A program made the position numbers and the translations under genes. Positions 1-7,054 of a stretch of DNA of 13,098 nt are shown here, piece after piece (position 1 is the stretch's first letter; each line of letters opens with the position of its first letter). This stretch comes from Euryarchaeota archaeon UBA169 (lineage in GTDB: Archaea; Thermoplasmatota; Poseidoniia; MGIII; CG-Epi1), in the NCBI GenBank assembly GCA_002497685.1, contig DAEH01000056.1, positions 1 through 13,098 on the forward strand, in the 5' to 3' direction. The notes beneath the pieces were generated by a model. The model ran no database searches, was not told where the DNA came from, and saw only the letters and a program-made list of their open reading frames with translations.

Positions 1-948
1 ACTATGCTTGCTTGGGGTATTCCACAAATTCAGCAAAGTGAGGCTTATGCAATATACACTTCAGCTCAAAATAATTTCTTAAATTTTGACGCAGACTTAG
101 ATCAAGTACTAATACAAGGTGAAGGTAGTTCACGTTCATCAACAGTTTCTTTCAGTGCAGGAACTTTTGTCCATCGAGAAAATTTAGATGAGATACGTTA
201 TTATTATGAAACCACAACTTGGTCTTCCTTTGAAATTATTGGAGTTAAAAATGAAGCAACAAGTTTTGCAATAATAGATAACAAGAAAGTTATAGAAAAC
301 TTTGATCTAACTATTTCTTATCCTAATGGTACCGTTTGGGAGGGGGAATCTTCAGCACATATTGTTTCAGGTTTTCCTTCATTAGTTTATGGTACTTCAG
401 CTACCTATACTAGCACTGTCAATAGTACCGTGGTAGGTGGTTTCTTTGTATATGGTGTAGATTCACTTTCATACAAGTATTCTTCAGTTTCTGGAGTTTA
501 TAAAATGAGATTATTTAATGGAGGAATTGTGACTAAAGAGCCAGGAGGCATATTTTATGTAAGTTCTAAACCGATTATACGTTCTATAGCTACGGACGAT
601 GCATACGAATCCTTGGTATTGTATCAGACAGATTATAATATGACTACGGGAGCTAAATCATTGACTGGAGGTAATTATAATTTTGAAGCAAGAAATCAAG
701 GAGGAAAAGATTCATCATTTGAAGTGTATAATGTCCGCATGGGTTTCAGTGGAGATAGTTCAACAGCGTTAAAAAATTATTATTCAACTTATTGGGGCTT
801 TGGATCTGAAACATATACAATTTCAAGCACACAATCAACGGCTGCAGCAAATATGGGTTTCGAGGAAGATATATTTTACAGTCAAGGAACTGCATTTGAC
901 TTTAGAATTTTGGAGAGAACAATTCATGTTACGTTTAACCTCAGATGA
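1..948 (+). CDS. Large archaeal pilin-like surface protein, 5' end cut by the window
   Basis: This is the C-terminal 315 codons of a reading frame that is already open at the first base. The first ATG (position 4) is probably internal, because the visible start (LAWGIPQIQQSEAYAIYT) reads like the end of an N-terminal membrane helix followed by the alpha-helical stalk of a type IV pilin-like protein. The rest is rich in Ser, Thr, Tyr and Gly with beta-strand periodicity, as expected of an exported domain. It has few charged clusters and no Cys. Its arrangement resembles the large archaeal proteins annotated as DUF7289 that lie beside secretion ATPases; that family name is recalled, not searched. 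The stop overlaps the next gene by 23 bases, so the two are probably co-translated. It is probably a pilus or surface-filament component; its substrate or partner is unknown. Confidence 0.7.
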   Translation, partial: TMLAWGIPQIQQSEAYAIYTSAQNNFLNFDADLDQVLIQGEGSSRSSTVSFSAGTFVHRENLDEIRYYYETTTWSSFEIIGVKNEATSFAIIDNKKVIENFDLTISYPNGTVWEGESSAHIVSGFPSLVYGTSATYTSTVNSTVVGGFFVYGVDSLSYKYSSVSGVYKMRLFNGGIVTKEPGGIFYVSSKPIIRSIATDDAYESLVLYQTDYNMTTGAKSLTGGNYNFEARNQGGKDSSFEVYNVRMGFSGDSSTALKNYYSTYWGFGSETYTISSTQSTAAANMGFEEDIFYSQGTAFDFRILERTIHVTFNLR

Positions 949-1402
949 TTCTGGTGCTTCTCAGCTAATAGGGTATGTTTATACAGCATTAATTTCAGTT
1001 CTAATCTTATCATCTATGATGCTTACATCAAGCACTATGTTGAATGGTAGTGTGTCTAATACAGCTCAAGAAGAAGCCGAGCAACTGGCCCTTTATTTTC
1101 AATTAGCTGTAGAAGATTTGCTAAATACAGTTAGAGAATATCCTAATTCTTCACCAGTAGTAGTATTAGATACTGGGATTGAAGCGATAAATCATGGAAT
1201 ACAGTACAAAGTAACTGGCTTAACAACAGGGTTAAAAGTGACTACAATTCAGCCCCGAGGAGGCTCATTTGAAGTTAATTTCCCATTAGAACCAGCAACG
1301 TCAATTGAAACTACAAATTCTGCATCTTTGAAGTCAACGACTTCTTATATAGTGATATCCTATGATGTTAATCTAAAGGTTGTCAAGTTAACCTCAGGAT
1401 GA
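926..1402 (+). CDS. Small pilin-like membrane protein with archaeal pilin-type N-terminus
   Basis: A 158-residue protein. The reading frame is open back to position 800, but I chose the ATG at 926 because a GGAGAG ribosome-binding site lies about nine bases upstream and it places a pilin-like leader at the N-terminus. The first 11 residues are MLRLTSDDSGA, followed by SQLIGYVYTALISVLILSS as a membrane helix (residues about 12-34). A Gly directly before the hydrophobic segment resembles the archaeal Pilin_N cleavage pattern (Gly, then a small residue, then a helix). Residues 45-70 look helical and the remainder is a Ser/Thr-rich exported domain. The protein resembles small proteins such as DUF7266 found in haloarchaeal pilus loci; this is a similarity of layout, not a confirmed assignment. 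It is probably a minor pilin or assembly factor for the ATPase encoded five bases downstream. Confidence 0.7.
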   Translation: MLRLTSDDSGASQLIGYVYTALISVLILSSMMLTSSTMLNGSVSNTAQEEAEQLALYFQLAVEDLLNTVREYPNSSPVVVLDTGIEAINHGIQYKVTGLTTGLKVTTIQPRGGSFEVNFPLEPATSIETTNSASLKSTTSYIVISYDVNLKVVKLTSG

Positions 1403-1406
1403 TAAA

Positions 1407-3665
1407 ATGAGTGCTGCAAAAGAAACATTAGATGGGGCTTCTGGATTAATTGGTGAAGAAGAAGAACAAATTGACGAATCAAAGCTTTCTTGGAGAGAAA
1501 AACGTAAGTTAAATAAGCAGAGAAAAGCTGAAGCTAAGAAGCGTAAAGCAGCAGAAAAAGAAGGAGTCATACATGACTTAGTCATGGATGATATTGAGAT
1601 TGGTGAAGATTTTGAAGAATTAGATACATATCCAGTCAGGCCGCCTTATTCATATGTAAGAGTATTATTTGATAAGAGAGATTATTCTAGATTTTATTAT
1701 GTTGTTGAACCTAAGGCATCAAAGCAAGAAAAAGAAGATTTGGAAACAATAAAAGATGTTCTACAGCGAGCTCTAAATATTGAGAGAGAGACTCTTGATG
1801 AAACACAGGAAGAGTTTTTGAAACAAGCCGTTGATGATATTTTAGACAGTTATCGCCTCAAATCACGTAAAAGCAACCGTGAAAAAATTCATTATTATAT
1901 TGAAAGAGACTTGATAGGATATGGTAAAATTGACACTATGATGAGAGATCCTAATATTGAGGATGTTTCTTGCGACGGGCCTGGTGTTGAAATTTTCGTT
2001 TACCACAGAAGATTTGAATCTTTACGAACAAATGTAATGTGGGAAGATGAATATGAGTTAGAACAGTATATTATTCGTATGGCTCAGCGTTGTGGAAAGC
2101 ATATTTCCATAGCTGAACCGCTTCTTGATGCGACATTAATGGATGGTTCTCGTATAGTCATGACATTGGGTAGAGAAGTATCTACCAAAGGTTCTACATT
2201 TACAATCCGGCGTTTCAGAGATGAACCATTTACTCCAGTCGATTTACTTGAATTCAAAACGTTTTCTTCTATGCAAATAGCATTTTTCTGGCTTGCGATG
2301 CAATATGGAATGTCCATGCTGTTTGTAGGAGGTACGGCTTCAGGAAAAACAACATCTTTGAATGCATGCTCACTTTTCCTTCCATGGCAACATAAGATTG
2401 TTAGTATTGAAGAAACACGTGAGTTAAATTTACCACATCCTAACTGGATTCCTGGCTGTACTAGGCAAGGATTTGGAGGAGAATCGGCAGGAAGTGGCAC
2501 AAAAGCACCTGGAGAAGTTGACATGTATGATTTATTACGTGCAGCTTTAAGAGAACGTCCAGAATACATTATTGTAGGAGAAATTAGAGGTGCTGAAGCT
2601 TATGTTCTTTTCCAGGCAATGGCAACAGGTCACACAACCTATTCCACATTCCACGCAGATTCTATTCAGAGTTTAGTCCACCGTTTGGAAAATAAACCGA
2701 TTGAAATCCCTCGTGTTTTGATACCTGCTTTAGATGGTATTTCGATTCAAATTCAGACAAGAGTTGGTGGAAAACGTGTCAGAAGAAATAAAGGTATTAT
2801 TGAGATTATAGGTATTGATCCACATTCACATGAATTATTAACTAACGAAGCATTCAGATGGGATAACACAGTTGATGAATTTATTTTCACAGGTAAATCA
2901 TACATATTTGAAAAAATAATGATGAAGGCTAATCTCAATCGTGTTGAGATTATGGATGAAACCAAGAGAAGGCAATTAGTGATAGAATGGTGTTTGAAGA
3001 AAGGAATAAGAGATTACAAAGATTTTGCTAAAGTGGTTGCAGAGTATTATGTACATCCTGAGGATGTAATGAGAAGAGTTTACGAAGACATGCAAGTTGG
3101 AGGTAAGAAACGTAGACGTAAAGTTGAAGACAGAGATTTAGATTTATCTAAATCAGATGATTCTGAAGTCGATGTTTCAGATTTCCCACCAAAAGTTAGG
3201 CAGAAATATCAAACACGTGAAGCTAAAGAACAGGCAGCACGAGCTAAGAATGATGCTAAAATATCACAAACCGATGACCCTACAAAGAGAGCTAGTTTAA
3301 TCGCGAAAGAAGAGCAAAGAAGGGAAAAAGTTGAAAACCGATTACAAAATGATTTGTTAAAGGATCAAGCCTATTATGTTCCATTAAAACAATTGAAACC
3401 ATTAGCTAAGCAAATAAGCTTGGGCGACATATCTTCGTTGAATGAAGTTGAAGGTAGAAGAATGTTAAGAGATGTTCGTTCAGAAATGAATAAGAAATCT
3501 AAGGCTGAAACTAATATTTCTAAATTAGATGCTTCTGATAAGAAAGAAAAGGCTATCTCCTCTGAAGAGGAACGCGCATCAAAAGCATTGAATAGTCTAA
3601 AAGCTAAGCTAGCAAATAGGGTTCAGCGTTCAGCTAACCCACGTTGGTGGCATTCATGGCTCTAG
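1407..3665 (+). CDS. Type II/IV secretion system ATPase (GspE/PilB/TadA/FlaI superfamily) with long charged N- and C-terminal extensions
   Basis: A cytoplasmic hexameric ATPase expected to drive filament assembly by acting on the TadC-like proteins encoded next. An N-terminal Lys/Glu-rich segment (residues about 15-52) precedes the usual N-terminal domain (about 80-250, including IERDLIGYGKIDTMMRDPNI). The Walker A motif is GGTASGKTT with Lys314. The Asp box is SIEETREL (333-340), Walker B is YIIVGEIRG (387-395) with Glu392, and the His box is ATGHTTYSTFHADS (406-419). All catalytic elements are intact. After about residue 565 the protein continues for about 185 residues of Lys/Glu/Asp-rich, probably disordered or coiled sequence ending in WWHSWL, which FlaI and PilB proteins normally lack. 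The start is the ATG five bases after the previous stop, preceded by AGGATGA. It overlaps the next gene by 10 bases. The setting of two platform genes and pilin-like genes fits a pilus better than an archaellum. Confidence 0.93.
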   Translation: MSAAKETLDGASGLIGEEEEQIDESKLSWREKRKLNKQRKAEAKKRKAAEKEGVIHDLVMDDIEIGEDFEELDTYPVRPPYSYVRVLFDKRDYSRFYYVVEPKASKQEKEDLETIKDVLQRALNIERETLDETQEEFLKQAVDDILDSYRLKSRKSNREKIHYYIERDLIGYGKIDTMMRDPNIEDVSCDGPGVEIFVYHRRFESLRTNVMWEDEYELEQYIIRMAQRCGKHISIAEPLLDATLMDGSRIVMTLGREVSTKGSTFTIRRFRDEPFTPVDLLEFKTFSSMQIAFFWLAMQYGMSMLFVGGTASGKTTSLNACSLFLPWQHKIVSIEETRELNLPHPNWIPGCTRQGFGGESAGSGTKAPGEVDMYDLLRAALRERPEYIIVGEIRGAEAYVLFQAMATGHTTYSTFHADSIQSLVHRLENKPIEIPRVLIPALDGISIQIQTRVGGKRVRRNKGIIEIIGIDPHSHELLTNEAFRWDNTVDEFIFTGKSYIFEKIMMKANLNRVEIMDETKRRQLVIEWCLKKGIRDYKDFAKVVAEYYVHPEDVMRRVYEDMQVGGKKRRRKVEDRDLDLSKSDDSEVDVSDFPPKVRQKYQTREAKEQAARAKNDAKISQTDDPTKRASLIAKEEQRREKVENRLQNDLLKDQAYYVPLKQLKPLAKQISLGDISSLNEVEGRRMLRDVRSEMNKKSKAETNISKLDASDKKEKAISSEEERASKALNSLKAKLANRVQRSANPRWWHSWL

Positions 3666-4606
3666 TTGGGTTAACTGGTTTCGAAACATTTAGCCGAGTT
3701 TTACTTGGCTGGTTTGGTCGAATGGTTACAAAAGATTCAATCGATTTGAAAAATCAGTTAGTAAAAGCTAGAATTCCTTTACTTCCAGAAGATTATGTAG
3801 CTTCTTCAGCCATGCAAGTAGTATTAACTTTCTTAGGTGGTGTTATTTTTTCACTTGCAATTGTTGGATTTTTGGTCCCTCAACTTGAAACTATGGAAGA
3901 TCCAACCAAAAATGATGGTTCAAATTTCGCAGTATCAAATATTATTCAGTATGCACTTATTGGTATTCTGGTTTTTGGGCTACCTATTTTAGTAGCTTTA
4001 ATTCAATTTCTGACTCCAGCATTATTAGAAAGCAGTAGAGGGACTAATATGGATAGACAAATTCCATTTGCAGCAAGTTATGTTTCAGCAATGGCAGCAT
4101 CTAATGCTACACCTTCAGTGACTTTTAAATCATTGGCAAGAAATAAAGATATTTATGGAGAAATATCTAATGAAGCAGCATGGATATATCACAGCATGGA
4201 ATTCATGGGAAGGGATTTAGTTACTACTTTAAAAGAAGCAGTAGATAGAACACCTTCAGAAAGATTTGCTGAATTTATACAGGGAATAATTGGTACTGTA
4301 ACATCAGGTGGTAATTTGAAACTGTATTTCTTAAATCGTTCTGAATATTATGCACAACAAAATAGAATACATGTTAAAGATGTATTACAACAAATGGCTT
4401 TGTTTTCAGAGGCTTATGTTGTTGTAGCTGTAGCTTTACCTATTTTTGCTATGATTATTGCAGTTATTACGTTCTGGGTTTCAGGAGCTGGCATGAAATT
4501 AGAAGAAATACATATGTATTTGTTAATTTTTGGCGGTTTCCCAATCATTCAGATAATTTTCTCAGGTTTATTCTATAGTTTAAGTTCAGAGGTGTCTACC
4601 GATTAA
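3656..4606 (+). CDS. Type II secretion F-family (TadC/FlaJ-like) membrane platform protein, first of two
   Basis: A 316-residue inner-membrane platform protein expected to anchor the ATPase and pass its motion to the growing filament. From the ATG at 3656, membrane helices fall at about residues 52-76, 96-118, 253-276 and 286-308. A cytoplasmic T2SSF-type helical domain lies at about 134-250 (RQIPFAASYVSAMAASNATP onward, including TVTSGGNL). The frame is also open to a TTG at 3644 and a GTG at 3647. I prefer the ATG because it gives a short 10-base overlap with the ATPase gene and has GGTGG upstream. The stop TAA shares its last base with the next ATG (TAATG), which indicates coupled translation. 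Archaeal pilus loci such as the Methanococcus epd cluster also carry two such genes side by side. Confidence 0.9.
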   Translation: MALVGLTGFETFSRVLLGWFGRMVTKDSIDLKNQLVKARIPLLPEDYVASSAMQVVLTFLGGVIFSLAIVGFLVPQLETMEDPTKNDGSNFAVSNIIQYALIGILVFGLPILVALIQFLTPALLESSRGTNMDRQIPFAASYVSAMAASNATPSVTFKSLARNKDIYGEISNEAAWIYHSMEFMGRDLVTTLKEAVDRTPSERFAEFIQGIIGTVTSGGNLKLYFLNRSEYYAQQNRIHVKDVLQQMALFSEAYVVVAVALPIFAMIIAVITFWVSGAGMKLEEIHMYLLIFGGFPIIQIIFSGLFYSLSSEVSTD

Positions 4607-5844
4607 TGGCCATTAAGGGGAATCTTGAAAAGAAAGTTTATCGAGATCGACGAACCGGCGTAAAGCGAAGATGGATGGAATATAGTAAAGTTAATAGATG
4701 GCTATCAGTTAGAGATAAAGTGACAGATTGGGCGCCAGCTTTTGTCGCCTTTTTCTCTATAGTTTTTGCTTTATTTTTCTTCATGATTGCAAACATAAAT
4801 AATACTACAGATGCAGCTACATTAGTAGTAGATACAGATGCAGATAAACAGTTTGACAATCCATGGGATATGAATGACGGTCAATTTTCATTCACTTTTG
4901 GTAGAACTTATGATGAAGGAGCTGGTAAGCAAAATCGAGTTGAAGCAATTTATGGATTAGGTTTTCCGTCAATAAAAAGTAATGAATCAGTAGATTCAGA
5001 TCCTATGGTGGACGGTATTGAAAATGAAATGATTGCCAATGAATGGTTTCGTTCATTTCCAGAAATTTCAGCAATTGATTATGTTGTATTCGGACTTATT
5101 TCCTTGTTCTTGCCCTACGGAGTCTATGGAAATCGTAGAGATCAGATTAGAGCTAGAGTTGAAGAAAAATTCCCTGATTTTTTAAGAGATTTAGCTGAAT
5201 ACTGGAAAGGAGGTCTTAGTATGACTGTAGCCATTCAGACACTAGCTAAAGGAGAATATGGTAATCTTAATGAAGAAGTCAATAAAATGTCTTCACAGAT
5301 TTCATGGGGAGTTTCTTTTGGAGAGGTTTTAGGGATGTTTACAGAAAGGGTCACTTCACCAATTGTCAGTAGAGCTGTTCGAATGGTTGATGAGGCAAAT
5401 AGGGCAGGTGGTAAGATTTCAGACATTTTACTTGCAGCTTCTTATGATGCTCGTGAGATTAAGGCACTTGAAACTGAAAGAAGACAGGAAGTAGGAAGTT
5501 ATGTGACAGTTATTTACGCATCATTCTTTGTTTATCTTGGTATTATTTTAGTTTTAGCTTCTACTTTTATTCCAGCTATCGTAGACTCTTCAGCAGCTAC
5601 AGGCGGTTCAGGTTCAATGTCTATTGGTAATTTAACAATTAGAGAAATGAACGAAGTTTGGATATCTACAGTTTTCCTTTACAGTTTATTAATTCAAGGA
5701 ATGGGAATGGGAATGGCAGCAGGATTTATGTCTACAGGTAAATTATATTCTGCATTTTTAAGAGCTTCATTTTTATTATTCTTAGGCTGGTTTATTTTTG
5801 AATTAGCAGGTATTACAACATCGATGATTACTCCACAAATTTAG
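4606..5844 (+). CDS. Type II secretion F-family (TadC/FlaJ-like) membrane platform protein, second of two
   Basis: A 412-residue partner of the preceding protein. It has a basic N-terminus (residues 1-40, RDRRTGVKRR) and a first membrane helix at about 42-64. A polar loop of about 90 residues (65-154), rich in Asp, Asn and Gly, is presumably outside the cell. A second helix lies at about 156-175, and the cytoplasmic T2SSF-type domain at about 185-295 (ARVEEKFPDFLRDLAEYWKG, then EANRAGGKISDIL). Further helices are at about 297-324, 350-373 and 382-403. The EKFPDFLRDLAE pattern is typical of archaeal TadC-like proteins. The long external loop is unusual and could contact pilin subunits. GAGGTG at 4589-4594 is the likely ribosome-binding site and the ATG overlaps the upstream stop by one base. 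The first and second platform proteins probably form a heteromeric base. Confidence 0.9.
   Translation: MAIKGNLEKKVYRDRRTGVKRRWMEYSKVNRWLSVRDKVTDWAPAFVAFFSIVFALFFFMIANINNTTDAATLVVDTDADKQFDNPWDMNDGQFSFTFGRTYDEGAGKQNRVEAIYGLGFPSIKSNESVDSDPMVDGIENEMIANEWFRSFPEISAIDYVVFGLISLFLPYGVYGNRRDQIRARVEEKFPDFLRDLAEYWKGGLSMTVAIQTLAKGEYGNLNEEVNKMSSQISWGVSFGEVLGMFTERVTSPIVSRAVRMVDEANRAGGKISDILLAASYDAREIKALETERRQEVGSYVTVIYASFFVYLGIILVLASTFIPAIVDSSAATGGSGSMSIGNLTIREMNEVWISTVFLYSLLIQGMGMGMAAGFMSTGKLYSAFLRASFLLFLGWFIFELAGITTSMITPQI
5698..5715 (+). repeat. Three tandem copies of the hexamer GGAATG inside the second platform gene
   Basis: Three perfect in-frame copies of GGAATG encode Gly-Met-Gly-Met-Gly-Met inside the fourth membrane helix. 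Slippage would add or remove Gly-Met pairs without a frameshift. It may simply reflect the protein sequence. Confidence 0.6.
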
Positions 5845-5849
5845 GAGGT
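5843..5849 (+). promoter_or_regulatory. Strong Shine-Dalgarno site for the KGQMH pilin-like gene
   Basis: AGGAGGT lies six bases before the ATG at 5856 and starts within the stop codon of the upstream gene. It is the best ribosome-binding site in the window and shows that internal genes of this operon use leadered, Shine-Dalgarno-dependent initiation. Confidence 0.85.
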
Positions 5850-5855
5850 AGTTTA

Positions 5856-6308
5856 ATGAGAAATATTAAAGGACAAATGCATGTTTTGGAAGTGCTATTG
5901 GTAGGCGTTTTGTTTACTTCAGCAGTTAATGTGGCAGTCAATATTCTACCTACAAGTGATGCAGATAATTCAGATCAAAATGACCTTTATTTTTCAGGTA
6001 TGGAAATTTTAGAGTTATTAGATAATTGGGAACCTTCGGATTCAGCAATTTCAGCTAAACACAATGCTTCAACACTATCATGGTGGTTAGCTACAGATAA
6101 TAATTCCTCAATAAAGCAGTATCTTGATTCAGGTTTATCTTCGTCGGTATCTTACCGATTGGAAGCAACCCACGGTTCTAAGAATGAAGTTATTGTAGAT
6201 AGAGTAATCCCAGACGGTGAGATTAGTACTTCTTTTAGATTGGTTTGGAGCGATAATGAGATTTGGGATTTAAGTTTGCATTTATGGTATGGATACCGGG
6301 AGGCCTAA
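5856..6308 (+). CDS. Small exported protein with pilin-like KGQ leader
   Basis: A 150-residue protein with a short basic leader (MRNIKG), then QMHVLEVLLVGVLFTSAV as a hydrophobic helix, then a Ser/Asp/Asn-rich exported domain of about 115 residues. The Lys-Gly-Gln junction with a Glu a few residues into the helix resembles the euryarchaeal class III signal peptide, in which prepilin peptidase cuts between Gly and Gln; here the Glu is at +6 rather than +5. The start also recalls haloarchaeal proteins that begin RGQAHTLEA (annotated DUF7288, from memory) and that also sit beside secretion ATPases. The start is fixed by a strong AGGAGGT site. The stop overlaps the next ATG by one base. It is probably a minor pilin or a filament-associated protein. 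Confidence 0.72.
   Translation: MRNIKGQMHVLEVLLVGVLFTSAVNVAVNILPTSDADNSDQNDLYFSGMEILELLDNWEPSDSAISAKHNASTLSWWLATDNNSSIKQYLDSGLSSSVSYRLEATHGSKNEVIVDRVIPDGEISTSFRLVWSDNEIWDLSLHLWYGYREA
6298..6303 (+). promoter_or_regulatory. Shine-Dalgarno site that sets the start of the next gene at 6308
   Basis: GGGAGG ends four bases before the ATG at 6308. The same frame is open to an earlier ATG at 6263, but that start lacks such a site and would add 15 residues in front of the KGQ leader. Confidence 0.75.
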
Positions 6309-6697
6309 TGAATAGTAAAGGTCAACTTCTATTAGTTTCAGGTCTTTTGATGTCTATAACATTAATCGCAGTTAGTAGTACAATTACACATTCAGTTAAT
6401 TTGGGTGCACACCAAGGTGAAAGGCATGATCTAACTCCTCAGATAAGTGCAATTGAAAATAATTTCCCGTTAGCTTTAGAATATAGGGTTGTTGAAGATG
6501 ATGGTTCAATATCGATTAGTGAATCTTTCAACCTAGTCTCTGAAAGTTTTGAATCATTATTTGCTTTAAGGGGTATTTCATTATCTTTTAGTTTAACTTC
6601 ATCAACTTTAGATTCAGGAACATACACTTTTGTTTATGATTATATCTTAAGCGATGGAATAATTACTATTACTTTATCTAAAACAACCGAATTTTAA
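6308..6697 (+). CDS. Small exported protein with pilin-like KGQ leader, last gene of the pilus locus
   Basis: A 129-residue protein starting MNSKG and followed by QLLLVSGLLMSITLIAVSS, one membrane helix directly after a Lys-Gly-Gln junction, as in its upstream neighbour. The remaining ~100 residues are Ser/Thr-rich with alternating hydrophobic residues, consistent with an exported beta-rich domain. It recalls haloarchaeal proteins beginning RGQLLLV (annotated DUF7261, from memory) in similar loci. I chose the ATG at 6308 because of the GGGAGG site and the one-base TAATG overlap with the previous gene. The stop is separated by one base from the stop of the converging gene, leaving no room for a separate terminator. 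Its role is unproven; a minor pilin is the most likely reading. Confidence 0.7.
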   Translation: MNSKGQLLLVSGLLMSITLIAVSSTITHSVNLGAHQGERHDLTPQISAIENNFPLALEYRVVEDDGSISISESFNLVSESFESLFALRGISLSFSLTSSTLDSGTYTFVYDYILSDGIITITLSKTTEF

Positions 6698-6698
6698 T

Positions 6699-7010
6699 TT
6701 ATTCTTGTGAACTAAATGAGGTAATTGTTCTTTTAAACATTCCACCAAAACCGATTACAGTTGTAATTAGGATTCCAACAAACATTAACAAGTATCCTAG
6801 GTACAATTGTTCCAAATTATTATTAAAATCAGCTTGATTAGTTTCTCCATTAAGAGCCATTAACCTGATAAGTCCTAATATGAATCCTGCAATTAACAAA
6901 ATAAATCCGATACTTATTCCTATTTCAGAAGTTGTAAATCCATCTTCTTCTACATCTGGTTTTCCTTTGAAATCTGGAAAATCATCGTTACCTGTTTCTT
7001 CATCAGACAT
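6699..7010 (-). CDS. Two-helix membrane protein of unknown function
   Basis: I do not recognise this 103-residue protein. It has a strongly acidic N-terminus (MSDEETGNDDFPDF, residues 1-14, further acidic residues to 23). Membrane helices follow at about 28-52 and 68-92, joined by a short polar loop (ALNGETNQADFNNN), with a short tail containing FKRT that suggests the C-terminus faces the cytoplasm. With two helices the N-terminus would then also be cytoplasmic. It lies 44 bases downstream of pyrG on the same strand and may be co-transcribed with it, though no role in nucleotide metabolism can be read from the sequence. No clear ribosome-binding site precedes the ATG. The mix of acidic tail, proper membrane segments and fit between neighbours supports a real gene. 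Confidence 0.75.
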   Translation of the reverse strand: MSDEETGNDDFPDFKGKPDVEEDGFTTSEIGISIGFILLIAGFILGLIRLMALNGETNQADFNNNLEQLYLGYLLMFVGILITTVIGFGGMFKRTITSFSSQE

Positions 7011-7054
7011 AACATAGCCAGAAATAATAGGTTAATAAGCTTGTCCTTCGTATT

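Noticed and set aside
933..1403. Near-identical sequences GTTTAACCTCAGATGAT and GTTAACCTCAGGATGAT, each covering the stop codon of a pilus gene
   Set aside because: Both encode Leu-Thr-Ser in the same protein (N- and C-terminus), and the second also supplies a ribosome-binding site. With only two copies of about 16 bases and no flanking structure, chance is adequate.
2084..2569. 161-codon minus-strand frame inside the secretion ATPase gene
   Set aside because: It is opposite the Walker A/B region of a conserved ATPase, and its peptide looks like a reverse-strand artefact.
1407..5844. Reading the ATPase and platform genes as an archaellum (FlaI/FlaJ)
   Set aside because: There are two TadC-like genes instead of one FlaJ, no FlaH, FlaF or FlaG homologue is visible, and the neighbours are small pilin-like proteins. 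A pilus or secretion system fits better, though the part upstream of the window is unseen.
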